From Primulina eburnea (taxonomy: Eukaryota > Streptophyta > Magnoliopsida > Lamiales > Gesneriaceae): 64,000 nt of DNA. The stretch spans positions 6,344,261 to 6,408,260 of the forward strand of contig NC_133114.1 in NCBI RefSeq assembly GCF_022965805.1, written 5' to 3'. Below are positions 1 to 11,313 of this stretch, in pieces (within the stretch, counting starts at the first letter, position 1; every line of letters begins with the position of its first letter). The translations under genes were made by a program, and so were the position numbers. The notes beneath the pieces were generated by a model that did not search any database, had not been told where the DNA came from, and saw nothing but the letters and a program-made list of their open reading frames with translations.

Positions 1-99
1 TAATAATTTCAAATATTATTAAAATAAAGACTGCTTATTCATAGAGTTTCATTGTGAACACTCGGCCAACACTTGGCTCGACGGGCACCTACTCTAACA
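1..99 (-). repeat. LTR-like repeat fragment
   Basis: Read on the minus strand the segment begins TGTTAG at position 99 and resembles the repeats at 6457-6580, 24781-25660 and 62291-62680 (shared pattern of an ACTTGTGG-like core, then a TTATT-rich stretch with AATAATATTT). It abuts the truncated copia gag at position 100, so it probably inserted into or replaced the rest of that element. The left end lies outside the window. Family assignment is inference from visual similarity. Confidence 0.45.
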
Positions 100-612
100 G
101 ATCATGCTCAACATAGTTCCTTGCCGTAGCACATTCACATGAAGGCAGGGTAACCAGGGAAGAATATTCATCCCACAAGTTCTTAAATTTGCAGTAATAA
201 GTGGAGATTGGATTATTGAATTGTACCAGACGTCCTATATCACGACGAAGCGAAAAAATTCTGGAGCCATTTATTTTGTCAAATTGATCCTTAAGATCCG
301 TCCAGACAAGCGAAGCCTCGGTGGAGTACACTATTCCGCCAAAAATCTCTTTCGATACTCAATTCATAATCCACGATAACACTAAAGCATTACACCGTTC
401 CCATTCTTGCAACATGAGATTACCTACAGCTGGTCGCTTACATGTACCATCAATGAAAGCAACTTTATTCTTCGCACGTAGCGCAATCAACATTGCTCTA
501 CTCCAAATTCCGTAATTTTCAACTCCAGTTAATTGCTCATTAATCAAATTCAAACCTGGAGTATCGAAGCATGGATGGTCATCGGATCGTTGAAATTGTT
601 AGTATTTGCCAT
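100..612 (-). pseudogene. Ty1/copia gag remnant (N-terminal half)
   Basis: This is the N-terminal part of a copia gag, the nucleocapsid precursor of an LTR retrotransposon. The diagnostic residues are a GIWSRAM motif (near 505), a KNKVAFIDGT motif, an ERCNALVLSWI motif and SPSCECA-like residues before the truncation. The same blocks occur in the Ale-like gag at 22398-23288. A likely ATG lies at 612. The frame is disturbed near 560-575, and an in-frame TGA at about 356-358 separates two otherwise collinear pieces. The reading frame stops where the LTR-like fragment begins at 99. It is a dead fragment. The copia gag assignment is firm; the lineage (Ale/Ivana-like) is inferred. Confidence 0.75.
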
Positions 613-734
613 AATTGCAGGAGCTGAGCAAAAATCAAATTGAATCTTCAATCACAGCTGAAAAGGATTGAACGCGATCTATGGCAAATCACAAGTCACG
701 AGACATTTAGCTAGATCCGTGGATCAAACCTTCT

Positions 735-746
735 GCTCTGATACCA
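735..746 (-). other. Primer-binding site (tRNA-iMet)
   Basis: The minus strand reads TGGTATCAGAGC immediately after the LTR, complementary to the 3' end of plant initiator tRNA-Met. It fixes the LTR boundary at 747 and the minus orientation of the degraded copia element. Confidence 0.85.
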
Positions 747-911
747 TGTTGAAGTCGTTCACGTAGCGGTTGAAGAACTCTGATTCTTATGAATATTAGA
801 ACAACTTGTCTTCCAGTTACAATCCTAACTCTATTTATATGTCTACTTCTAGAAAGAACTAAAAACGTAAGTAAGAAGCGCTAACACACTTTTATGCTAA
901 TATACTCAACA
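747..911 (-). repeat. 5' LTR of degraded copia element
   Basis: The 165-bp segment starts TGTTGA and ends TCAACA, a perfect 6-bp terminal inverted repeat. It sits directly against the PBS at 735-746. Such short LTRs fit small copia elements. The partner LTR would lie left of the window, so no TSD can be checked. Confidence 0.8.
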
Positions 912-952
912 AGATCCGTCTCATAAATACGACTCGTGAGACCGTCTCACAC

Positions 953-957
<5 letters not shown>
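912..957. repeat. GAGACGGTCTCAC-type MITE fragment
   Basis: The segment contains the inverted terminal motif GTGAGACCGTCTCAC, seen also at 5163-5212, 14922-15810 and 16902-17047. It runs straight into the (TA)n tract. Confidence 0.5.

Positions 958-1019
<62 letters not shown>
955..1019. repeat. (TA)n microsatellite
   Basis: About 32 uninterrupted TA units. Such tracts are unstable and prone to assembly collapse. Confidence 0.95.
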
Positions 1020-1022
<3 letters not shown>

Positions 1023-3266
1023 AATCAATCTAAATCCAGGCTAGAGGCGCACGTGAGAGCCAGATTGTAATTAGGGAGGGTTAAGAAATTGGATGAAAAG
1101 TATATTCACATCATGTGGTTGAGTACTAATAAAAAATATCACACCCCAAAATTTAGATTCTTATCATACATTACTTATGTTTTTTTTGTTTAGTACTATT
1201 AAAAAATATTACACCCCAAAATTTAGAAATTATTAATATTTTAGTCATAATTTTGTGTTAGTGCAATAAAATCTTTATCTACATTTCTTCCGAAATTCAT
1301 TGGAACTTATATTATTAAATTTATATATAAATAATATTTTTTTGACCAAATAAAAAAAAATTAAACATGTATTTATAGATTTTATTTATTTTATTTACTA
1401 TTATTATTATTATTATTTTTACTTTAGTAGCCATCCATCAATCAACTCAACATATGGCATGGCAGCATGGCATCCTCGGTGGGCGGTGGATTTGTCTCCC
1501 TTCTTTTCGGTCCATTGTATAAATATAATTTTTTTAAAGCAAAATATGAATTTTAGTCTAATATTTATTAGTTCATTATATTTTTAGTTACATATGTTTT
1601 GCTGTATTAATTATATTTTTATAATAATTTTTTTATCAATTCAGTTTTTTTCCCTTCAAAATAATATAATAAACTAACTAATTTTATTGTTAAGTTTTTG
1701 TAACTCCGTGATTAAAATAATTTCTGGAGACATTATATACATATATTTGATAATGTAATTATAAATTTTAACAAATATATTAGAATTTATTTACATGAAA
1801 TTAATAGAAGTATTGATCAAAATAATATAGTTATATGACTATAATTGTTTCAATGAAACATATAAGACTAAAAATTACACATATCAATACATACTTAACT
1901 AATATTGAAATTTGCATTTTTAAAAATATGTTATAAATATAATATTTTGAGTTTACTTTTGGTCGATCTTCTTTTAATAATAAACACTTTAAAACTCACG
2001 ATTTCAATTTTAGTTCAAGTATTTTTTTAATGAAAATTTTGTATCAAAATTTTCACCGCGGATTTCAGTAGTCTAAATCTACTTATCTCCAACTCATGAA
2101 CGTAAGCGATTCAAAGCTATATGATAACACTTAATTTGTTTGATTCGGCAGGTCGATTTATGATTTATCACTAATGGTCGTTGATAAGATAAATCAATTT
2201 AAAGGGCGATGTTCAGACGAGAAAAGACTTGCTGTTGATACATAGGCACCTAAAGACGAAGAAGGGCATAATAATCAACGAAATGCTTCAAAAAGTGTTG
2301 AAAATAAGCATAGATCTGAAGCCATTTCGCGTAAATCTGTCTTTTCCTGCTAAGCAAGAGGATTATTTAATAATTGATCGATTATTCCAATAAGTAAAAG
2401 ACTTATAAGGTACTAATCAAACTAATTAAATTAATTATTTAATAAAATGTGTTATAGAATTTAACAAAAACAATTTTTTTTTTTAAGAAATAACAATAAG
2501 GTTTAAATTAATCTATATACGTCGAATGCTTTAAATAACATAACTAAATTCGGGAAAATTGTAATTTTAGTACTTGAATTCATGTTTTAGATTTAAGTTA
2601 TATAATAAACTGTGTAAATGCCAACCAATGGATGAACACCCCCCACCCCTCCCCACCCCCACCTCTAAGTGTATGATTGTCGTCACACAAAATCAAAAGA
2701 GACACCTGATATATTACCAAAAATATCATCGACCTCAATTATTATTATTTGTTTCAAAATGATGCTAACATAATAGACAAATCTTAGGACAACTTTCTAA
2801 AACATACATCATTCTACCTATTTGTTATTCAGCATAAACCAACCAAAAAAATAAAAGATTCATCATTTTTTCTCTTAAAAAAACACAAGAAGTTATAATA
2901 ACTAACAAGATTCAAGATGTAAATAAATTCTTTCTTTTTTTAAAAAAAGAAAAAAGAAAGAAAGAAAAGAGATGAGGAGAAGTAAACCCTCAATATAATC
3001 TTTACAAGGACGTCCTTCCCGAGTCCTTTGGTGGCAAAGTGAAATCGAAAGTGTGAGTCAAAAAAGCAAGATCATCAAACAATTAAGACACCACATATCA
3101 CATGCATTTATACGCTTTCGAATTCATTTCTTCCCATTCTAGCTATTTACATGTAAAATCATTTTGGCAACTTTTATTTCTACTTTCCCATACTTTATTG
3201 CCTGTTTGATAAAAACAAAGCCCTGCCCACTACCAGCTAGCACGTACTACAACAATATATGTACTC

Positions 3267-3271
<5 letters not shown>
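1020..3271. other. AT-rich intergenic DNA, no gene seen
   Basis: Only short ORFs without family features occur here. Poly-A/T runs and a C-rich patch near 2639-2666 (cccccaccc-type) are present. I see no RNA gene, TIR pair or LTR. Confidence 0.6.

Positions 3272-3341
<70 letters not shown>
3272..3341. repeat. (TA)n microsatellite
   Basis: About 34 TA units. The IYIYIY-type ORFs across it are translation artefacts. Confidence 0.95.
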
Positions 3342-3342
<1 letters not shown>

Positions 3343-4177
3343 ATATGCGTATGAGCAAAAAGAGAGAAAAGATTGATGGATTTCGATATTATAAAAGTGG
3401 AGTTGGAGTTTGACATATTTGTTAACACATGCACACACAAATTCCCATCCACTCACACCCCATTTCAACTTGTTGCTCCATACGTCTGGTGGTGTCAAAT
3501 TAAAGAAATAGGCAGCTTTTCACACCAAAAGTCGTAAAAGAAAAGGTATATATATCAGATGTGACACAAATTTTATTCCCAAAGTAATCACCACATAATT
3601 GATCATCTAATCTCAACAAATTTTCCTTTCTTGAACTTGTCCAGAAGGTATATTATCTAACTCTTAGTTATTGATTTGTTCGTCGAATAAAAAGGATACA
3701 AATTCATTACTGAACAGGTTCGGCTCCCGTTTTGAACCGGAAGCGAACCGTGACCTGTACATGGTTTTGGAAGCTCAATTTGAAAATACTCTCGGTTTTG
3801 ATTTCTTGAAAGATAACATTTTAGTTTATAGGAATAGATTAATAAAACTAAGTATGCATGGATCCTGCAGACTTGGTAATAACCTTTATGACCAGAAAAA
3901 TAAAAGTGCATATTATTGTGAAACTTTGCATCAGTATTTCTTGACCAATCTGAAAGAAGGTCATAATCTACCTCTACCCCACCACCCATTAATTACATTT
4001 TTGCTTTCATAGGAACGTGGGAAAGTTGATTCAAAAGGACACATCTATAAACCCTAAAAATTTATGAATTGGTTTTTAATATTTACTTGTTACCAGTAAT
4101 ATTTAATTCATTGCTAATTTGGTGCATTTTTTTTTAATTAGGAGATCCAACGTAAAAGATGAGAGGAGGTGGGGGGT

Positions 4178-4210
<33 letters not shown>

Positions 4211-4908
4211 CATGCAGTCACCTCTTCTTATTAAATATGGTTGAGTTTCTTGTGCAGCATATGCACAATCCAATCTTTCTTTTATTTCAAGAGAAAATTT
4301 TAGGTTTAATATTGAATGATCGATGTATTTCAAATAAATGGATTTCAAATGTATTCAGAATTATTTTAGTTGTTTTAGATAAGAAAGATTATAAACTTCT
4401 AAGACACCAGTTATATTTTTATATAACGTTTCATGTTAATAAGTTCATCAATTTTACTTTGTCTAACTATTGTTTCCTTGTTTATAATATAATTATAGTC
4501 GAAATCTATGAAATTCAAATTTATTTATCCAAATGCAACCATAAAATTAATTTTTAAGTCGGTCTACATAACCATTTGATCATATAACTGAATAAAATGT
4601 TGTTTTGGGTATAATAAATCAGAATTTTTTTTACATTTCGTCCGATTCTATCAGACGTATTAGTAATGTTTGTCGTCATGCGGAAAAAAATTGACTTAGA
4701 GGATGTTTGAAACTTATTTAAAACATATTATAAACTCCTATTGCTTGTTAGTTGTTTTATGAGTTTATAAGTTGTATGTTCTTATTTTAAAAATAAGTTG
4801 TTAATTTGTTTAAATGAACTTATTTTAAACAACTTAAAAATGTTAAAGTGTTTTTTTTATTAAAAAAATTATTTAAAATGATATAATATTTCGACGGAAT
4901 GAAAATTG

Positions 4909-4909
<1 letters not shown>
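3342..4909. other. Intergenic DNA with a long G-tract, no gene seen
   Basis: Short ORFs at 3671-4012 (plus) and 3657-3989 (minus) overlap each other and resemble no family I know, so I do not call them. The main feature is the G-tract described separately. Confidence 0.5.
4169..4206 (+). repeat. Poly-G tract (about 37 nt, two interruptions)
   Basis: A run of G with only a T or so of interruption at its 5' part, then about 28 consecutive G. The plus strand could form G-quadruplex. Length in the real genome is uncertain because homopolymers are hard to sequence. Confidence 0.85.

Positions 4910-4995
<86 letters not shown>
4910..4995. repeat. Compound (TA)n(TG)n microsatellite
   Basis: About 25 TA units pass directly into about 17 TG units. 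This is purine-pyrimidine alternation throughout, with Z-DNA potential in the TG half. Confidence 0.95.
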
Positions 4996-4997
<2 letters not shown>

Positions 4998-6456
4998 GAT
5001 TGTTTTTGAATTTTATCATAAATTAAAAAAAAATTAACAAAAACTATTTTATATTTATAATTTAGAAAACTATATACTTTTGGAAAAATAAATAAATAAA
5101 AATTTAATAGTATCTTTAATTTTTTCCAGTAAATTTGATAATAAAAATAACACAAAAACTAATATGAGACCGTTTCACAGATCAATTTTGTGAGACGAGT
5201 CTCTACTCGAACTTGTTCGTGAAAAATTATTAATTTTTATGTCCAAAATATCAATTTTCTTTGTAAATGTGAACTTGACTTTGAAATAGTATTATAAAAG
5301 ATTTACTCAAAAAAAAAAAAAAAAACTGGTATGCTGAAAATTTATCAAAATCCAAGGACGACATAGTGGAGATTTTACAAATATGCAAATATGTTTTGGA
5401 AAAGTAAAATGTTAAATCTATAAAAATCCAACTCTTTAAAAAACAACTCGTCAAATTTCTATAAGCTATTTTACAGAGCTCACAAGTTCTGTCAAAAACA
5501 ATCTGACCCATTTTTTCTAACTCGAAAACCAAAATGAAGTGTATTTAGACCAAATTACAATAAAGTTTTCGGAAATTTCCCAATTTTTAGTCAAAAGATG
5601 ACAACTAACAAGTAAACATCATGCATGTTGACCTGTACTAGAACATTGCATGTGTTGCATTGAGTGTTTCTTTGCCAATTTTCACGCAGTTCCAAATTTA
5701 AAAGGGTACTTAACGCTCTACTGTGTGTACATATTTATATAATTATTATTTACGAAGTTTCTTGCCACAGTGGTCTGGTACGACGAAATTATTGTATTAT
5801 CAACAAAAGAGATGCATGTGAAAATATGCATTATATGCGTACTTGTACGGATCTAATCTTAAAAATCCTAGGACTAGTTGCCCAACAAAATGGCTGGTAG
5901 AGCTAAATTACACGTTTTATTTTTTTTTTATTTCATTTTGGTCTCTGATCCCATCTGATATAGTATAATAATTGTGATATAATAGAATATTCGTGACATA
6001 TGATAATTAATTATTTGGTATACATAGTTGATATCAAGCTTAGAACTACCTTGTATAACCTCAATAAATTATTTTAGTATAATAGAAGCTGTGGTATTAT
6101 ATATGTTAAAATATTACTAATATAGGTTTATCTTCAAAAATGTTTTTGTACAAAGTTATTTTCCTAAATAACTTAGAACTTTTTAGCAAGAAAGGGAGAA
6201 TTATTTTGCCCCTTTATTATTTCTATATGTTTAACGTTTCCCGTGGTTTATCTCTGTCGTTCCTGTTATTATTTATTTTCTTCATTTCGTTGTTCTTTTA
6301 GTTTCGAGTATATCTTGTTTCTCCGGGCTTACTACTCTTTTTTTCGGAAATACAAGTTGGGGGTAGGGGCTTGTGGGAAAATTCAATCCTACACATTTCC
6401 TGCACGGGTATGATCGAACAAACTGGACTTAAGAGAGTGATTTAGGCTAGAATTGT
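4996..6456. other. AT-rich intergenic DNA, no gene seen
   Basis: Contains a MITE fragment at 5163-5212 carrying GAGACCGTTTCAC and GTGAGACGAGTCTC, and an A-run near 5310. The short ORFs at 5251-5532 and 5664-5900 have no recognisable features. Confidence 0.5.
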
Positions 6457-6580
6457 TATATTATGTATCTAATAAGCAACTTGTGGTTTGAGTTTTATTG
6501 ACTCTTATGTAAAAATTATCTTTATTTAAATAATATTTTATGATTCTATCAAATTATAACAATTACTTTATATGTATAAC
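6457..6580 (+). repeat. LTR-like repeat fragment cut by the CACTA element
   Basis: Its sequence (AACTTGTGG, then TTGAGTTTTATTGACT and AATAATATTTTATG) matches the repeats at 24781-25660 and 62291-62680. It ends exactly where the CACTA terminus begins at 6581. Confidence 0.55.
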
Positions 6581-6595
6581 CACTACAAAAAAACG
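6581..6595 (+). repeat. CACTA terminal inverted repeat (left)
   Basis: CACTACAAAAAAACG at the exact junction with older repeat DNA. The matching right terminus is absent from the window. Confidence 0.8.
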
Positions 6596-6602
6596 CGGAG
6601 GT

Positions 6603-7031
6603 TAGCGACGGTCCAAACCGTCGCTAAAACCGTCGCAAATTGGTTATAGCGACGGTTTTGGCGTCGGCTCGGTTAACCGTAACCGGGGGGCGCGTCGCCT
6701 TGCTAAGCGACGCTAACTCAGAAACCGTGACCATTATGGCGACGGTTTTCATTATGATTACCGTCGCCATTTTGGCAACGGTTAAATTTTACCCATCGCT
6801 ATATATAACGACGGTGTAATTTCAACCGTCGTTATTTTGAGCGACGGTTTATTTCCAACAGTCGCTATATTAAGCGACGGTTATGTGTAAACCGTCGCTT
6901 CCTATAGCGACGGTTTAGGTTTTAACCGTCGCTTTATATAGCGACGGTGCTTTAAAAACCGTCGCTTTATATAGCGACGGTATTGTCAACACCGTCGCTA
7001 TATAAAGCGACGGTTAAAAGTAATCCGTCGT
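6603..7031. repeat. CACTA subterminal repeat array, left
   Basis: More than fifteen copies of GCGACGG or its complement, mostly paired as inverted repeats around 5-20 bp spacers (for example near 6900-7020). In En/Spm elements such arrays are the binding sites of the TNPA-type protein; the role here is inferred from that family. Confidence 0.8.
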
Positions 7032-7194
7032 TATTTTCCAATTTTTTTTTTAATTAAATATAATATATACATTGTGATGTTTAATTAACAAACTATTGAC
7101 AACACAATTTAAAAAACATAATCATATTATTAGAATAAAAATAAGAATAAATTGTTTTCTACAGCTGTCATAAAAAAATAAAAAAAAACAGTAT

Positions 7195-8041
7195 CTAAGG
7201 TGACTGCGTCTCGTCGTCGTCGTAGTCGTCGTGGTCGTCGTCCCCGTACCCCTGCGTCGGAGGAATATAAGTCTGTGATAATTGGTACCTACGAGAAGAA
7301 TGACCAACTGGTGCGCCACGGGCTCGGGATCGACCCCTGTGAGAAGTGTCGGGTACAGACGCCGTGCGTCCTGACGTATGCCCAGCAGCTGCCTGTGACA
7401 TGCTTGCAACTAGGGCTCGGACCTGCTCCTCTAGTGATGTCATGCGATCTCTCAGCATGACGTTCTCCGCCGATATAGACTGCACCGTATCGCAAAGCTC
7501 ATCGTTACGATGTAACGACCGGTCTAGAGCCTGGCGCATGTCTGCCATCTCCTGAGATTCGGACGACTGACCGACACCCGACGACCCACCACGTCGCCCC
7601 GGAGCCATCTCGTCGGGATATAAGGTGCTGGCCATGGACCCACACCCGTACATCCTCCCCTTCTTCTTCCCCCCAACCACACTCTTGAACATGTTGTTTA
7701 CCGACTGCGGGCTGGGAACTTCAGGCTCTGATCCATCGAAGGGAGTGACCGACGCAGCCATGAACCGCTCCATCTCCTCCTGTGATGTTGAATAGAAATG
7801 AATCAAATCGAATTTATATATTGTTGCGTTAACGAGTATAAGTAAATTTAAATAACTTACGTGGATCAGACGGGATCGTGTGTCGACGAAAGATCCATCT
7901 GCATGTCGATGTGTATGAACGTATAACTCCCATGAAGTTGGATCTCTGCCTTGACGAGCTCGCTAAAATAATTTCAATAATTGTAAAACATTAACATTTA
8001 TAAGTAATGAGATCTAAATATACACACACACACACACACAC

Positions 8042-8083
<42 letters not shown>

Positions 8084-8788
8084 TAAAGTACAACTGAGAA
8101 TAATTAAACTGGAATAAATACCAGATCCTGCCCGTGCGCGCTGTACGTCTTCGCACCTGCAATGTGCTTCGACGTCCCTGTACCAGTCCCTGCAGGCTCG
8201 ATGTTCCTATTCGCCTTGTTTTTCGCGGCTCTGCTCTGCCAATCCTCCTGCTGCCACGCAGCATTCCAAGAAGCCCATCTCTCCTGCGGGACCGACTGTG
8301 GATACCTGTTCTTGCTCCTCCAGCCATGAATGGTCCGTCGGTATAGGATGGCAATGTTATGGGTCCACAACGCCCGTACCTGAGCGTCAATGGCCTCCGA
8401 CCATCTATACCTCAACTGCAATATTTATTATCTAAGTAAGTTATTAATTTAATAAAAATTGAAAAATGTGATTGTAAAACTTACGCAAAACTGCTCCCAG
8501 TACCACTGGCGCTGCTCAAGTGTCACGTATTTCCACGAATAGCCGGTGTCACATGTCTGAATTTTGAACTGTCGTGATATGAATCTCGAGACACTGTTAT
8601 TATCTGGGAGAAATCTATAACCAGGAAAAAAAAGTAATTTTAATATTTTTCCTAAAAAACTTAAATAAGTAGAGCAGAATTTCTGCAAAATATCAATTCA
8701 AGTTTAAAATAAAATTTACTTACACTCCATCCTGGATGGTAAGCTGAAGCCTGTGATCAGGCGGTGGAGGAGGCGTCTGGCCAGACAT
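7195..8788 (-). CDS. Transposase_24-like (Ptta/En/Spm) protein of the CACTA element, 5 exons
   Basis: Proposed exons, minus strand: 8788-8724, 8614-8485, 8415-8122, 7962-7861 and 7779-7195. All introns begin GT and end AG; the first, second and fourth start with GTAAGT. Exon lengths keep one open frame of about 391 residues. The ATG at 8788 opens MSGQTPPPPP. Exon 2 has a RFISRQF...TCDTGYSWKYVT region and exon 3 WASW, DWQ, NKANR and GTGTSKHI. Exon 4 has GRDPTSWELYVHTH and FVDTRSRLI. These are the hallmarks of the plant transposase_24 family associated with CACTA elements. Exon 5 carries a coiled-coil-like stretch (around ENVMLRDRMTSLEEQVRALV) and an acidic C-terminus rich in Asp. By family, the product probably binds the GCGACGG arrays flanking the gene. 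Splice sites are predicted, not proven. Confidence 0.75.
8021..8081. repeat. (CA)n(TA)n microsatellite inside a CACTA intron
   Basis: A run of about 10 CA units followed by about 18 TA units within intron 3 (8121-7963) of the transposase-like gene. Confidence 0.9.
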
Positions 8789-9469
8789 AGTAAATAACTG
8801 CAAATACAAAAATTTTATTGTTACAAATGTCTTAAAAACCCATTAACCACTTAAGAACCCACTTTTCAACATACGATCCATCCAACTTCAGTTTCATGTG
8901 TTACTTTTTATGCCTACAAATTTTAAAATACTTATTTACTTAAAGTAAAGTAACAAAAAATAAACAAGGAAAAAATAATTAAACAAGTGTCTACACTTAT
9001 AACATTAAATTATTGTTCCTATTGAAAAATTAAATGCATGAGTTATTAATCATAATGACGCTTAAATTGAAAAAAAAACATGCATAAAAATCTTAAATAA
9101 CATAGTACGGTGAAATTCTTAACTAAACTCTGTCGCAAAACTAATGTATCTACTACGCTACATTTTATAAATAACATAGTATGTACGCTAAAATTCCTAA
9201 CTACACTAATAACACGTAAATATTAATTTTTGCGGTAAAAAAAAACGGTTTAAAAATCTAACGTGCAACCGCGAGGATAATACAGATCCACGTAACGCTG
9301 GAAAAGTACACGAACGGGCAAATCTACGAAAAACAAACGAAAAGATGTTAGTACACATAGATAAACCTAAAATGCATGCGAATAAATTGATAGAGTTTCG
9401 ATACTACCAGAGAAGAAAGGCGAAAATCGCTGAAGAAAATGTGGCCGAAGCTCGGTATATATAGAAACT
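8789..9469. other. CACTA internal leader region, no gene seen
   Basis: The region upstream of the five-exon gene is AT-rich and without ORFs of interest. It should contain the promoter, but I cannot point to a convincing TATA box. Confidence 0.5.
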
Positions 9470-9845
9470 TTAGCGACGGTTGTCCAAAAAACCGTCGCCA
9501 TTAGCGAGGTTTTTTGATAAAACCGTCGGCAATAGCGACGTAAAATGTCAAACCGTCGCCGATAGATCAGCGACGGTCTTTGTAAAACCGTCGCAATTAC
9601 CGACGGTTGTACATACACTCGGCGACAGATTTTACACAAACGTCGCTGTTTATAATAGCGACGATTGGTTTAAACCGTCGTTTAATATTGCGACTGTATA
9701 TTTAAACCGTAGCTAAAAAAGCAACGGTTTCACAAAAACCGTTGCAATAAAGGCTACTGTTTGATGAAAACCGTCTTTAAAATAGCGACGGTACTTCAAA
9801 AGACGTCGCTATTAGCGACGGTTTGATGAAAAACCGTCGCTAAAG
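9470..9845. repeat. Second GCGACGG palindrome array
   Basis: At least twelve GCGACGG or CCGTCGC copies in inverted pairs, some degenerate (GCAACGG, CTACTGTTT). It lies upstream of the five-exon gene. It could be the right subterminal region of a short element that lost its TIR, or an internal copy between the two transposase genes. Confidence 0.75.
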
Positions 9846-9955
9846 TTAATTTTTTTTTTAAAAAAAAAGTTTTATTTTTTTCATTCGAAAATTTTAGTTG
9901 CCTAAATAAATTTTATTTTCAAATAATCCTTGATAAAAACAAATAAAACTCAACC

Positions 9956-10264
9956 TTATTCACTTTCGTCGTAGATGTTTTCACGGACATCATCGCTCGA
10001 ATATTGAACATCTTCTGATTCACTTTCACTGCTGTTCAAATCAATTTCGACGTCGTACCTAACATTTACATCGACTAGATTCTGAGACGTCAAAAGAAAT
10101 TGGGTTGAGATGTCATGAGTTCCACTTTCGTTGTTTTGAAATGCATCATTATTCTGCTCAATATTATTTGGCTCAACATCATTGACATAAGCTCGCCTAC
10201 GTAGAGTACTCACATGCATCCAATCTGATTCTGCTCTATTCGTTGTTGGATAAGTCAAATACAC
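9956..10264 (-). pseudogene. Possible C-terminal fragment of CACTA TNP2-type transposase
   Basis: A 102-residue frame with a YLTYPTTN...DWMHVSTLRRR segment followed by an Asn/Asp/Glu-rich tail. In TNP2-type CACTA transposases a similar layout (hydrophobic YV-DP segment, then W-V, then acidic tail) closes the protein. The similarity is from memory and weak. The upstream part is missing because SIRE sequence begins at about 10283. It may equally be an unrelated ORF. Confidence 0.35.
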
Positions 10265-10594
10265 AACTTACGAGGCTTGCGTGGGACAACACTCAGCATG
10301 CATGTGCTTTTTATTTAGGATGCTAGACATATTACATTCATCCTGTTTTGTGTGAAGTCTGTACAAGTGAAGGATACTGAATGGTGTGCTTTCTTTGAGA
10401 ATCAAAATTCCTTTCCAAATTTTCTGAAGTGTGGTTTATGCTCAATCTAAGTCATTAAGTAGTTGAGAATGTTCGTGTGACACATGATCTTGTTCAATGT
10501 GAAAAGTGACTTGGAAAATTTTTTTTTTTGAGCCGCATGGTGAAAAAAAGAAAAGAGGAGAAAATTAGAACAAAAAAAATGTTTAGAAGAAAAT

Positions 10595-10735
10595 GATAAA
10601 GGCTACCTAGAGGAGTCCAATGAAGACCGTTCTTCTAGAGTAGGAGCCATCACTTCTAAGTCAAAATACAGTTGGAAAAAGCTACCTGGAGGAGTCCCAT
10701 GAAGACTGTTCCTCTAGAGTGGGAGCTACCATGTC
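10595..10735 (+). repeat. Direct repeat (period about 78 bp) upstream of the env-like ORF
   Basis: Two imperfect units beginning near 10595 and 10674, each with GCTACCTRGAGGAGTCC and CTCTAGAGT-type blocks. The same pair sits at 51683-51820 in the second SIRE copy, so it is an old family feature. Confidence 0.8.
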
Positions 10736-11313
10736 TGAATTCAAAATGTTCTAGGAAGGTTGAGTTCAATTTGGGAGTATTGCCAGACGGTGTTGCCAAC
10801 AGCCAAGTACAGACTGATCACAGTTTGATCTCATGCGTGTGCATTTCATTTTTGATCATATTTTAGGCATAAATTTAGGACATTCATTCTGATGTTTTGT
10901 GAATTTATCAAGACCAGTGAGGTATCATTTTTTTAATTCATGAAATTCGAAGAAAACCCTAATCCACTTAATTTTGAATTTTTGTTCTCTAACCGTTTGT
11001 GGGGTAGATTCGACGTGGTGTTTAATCCTGGCTGATTTGTGAAATAATGATTGCACTGTTTCAGAAAGTTACCGTTGGGTAAATTCTGGTTTGGAAAAGT
11101 GCTGCAGTTTCGGCTCTTTAGGATGTTACCGTTGGAGGACAGTGGTTAACTATATAAGAATGGGTGTTGATTGATTTAATTAATTATTGTTTCCCTCCCA
11201 TTCTAAAATATCTTCTGCCCTCACTGTTCATCCTCTCTGTGCGATTTCTCTCGGCCCAAAGTAAACGATTGTGCATTTTGAAGTTTACTACTGCATCTAT
11301 TCTTGATTTTCAG

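Larger units (their letters stand above)
6581..10283 (-). mobile_element. CACTA (En/Spm) DNA transposon, right end truncated
   Basis: The left end reads CACTACAAAAAAACG, the canonical CACTA terminal inverted repeat, preceded by the candidate 3-bp TSD half 'aac' (6578-6580). Palindromic GCGACGGTTT/AACCGTCGC repeats fill 6603-7031 and again 9470-9845, typical subterminal binding arrays of this superfamily. Between them lies a five-exon minus-strand gene of the plant transposase_24 (Ptta/En/Spm) type. A possible fragment of the second, TNP2-type transposase lies at 9956-10264. No GTAGTG terminus is visible on the right. Sequence passes at about 10283 into SIRE retrotransposon DNA, so the right end and most of the TNP2 gene are missing. 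The element cannot move by itself. Confidence 0.8.

Noticed and set aside
735..746. TGGTATCAGAGC sites read as tRNA genes
   Set aside because: Only 12-14 nt match tRNA-Met; no cloverleaf, A box or B box around them. They are primer-binding sites.
3164..3498. IYIYIY-type ORFs across the (TA)n tract
   Set aside because: Translation of a dinucleotide repeat, not protein.
3657..4012. Overlapping ORFs of 113 (plus) and 110 (minus) codons
   Set aside because: They overlap almost fully, show no family motif, no repeat homology and no splice context, and are of a length expected by chance in this sequence.
4159..4557. 132-codon ORF starting in the G-tract
   Set aside because: The start is poly-Gly from the homopolymer and the rest is low-complexity AT-rich translation.
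7200..7555. Plus-strand ORFs over the CACTA gene
   Set aside because: Shadows of exon 5 of the minus-strand gene, which has the family motifs.
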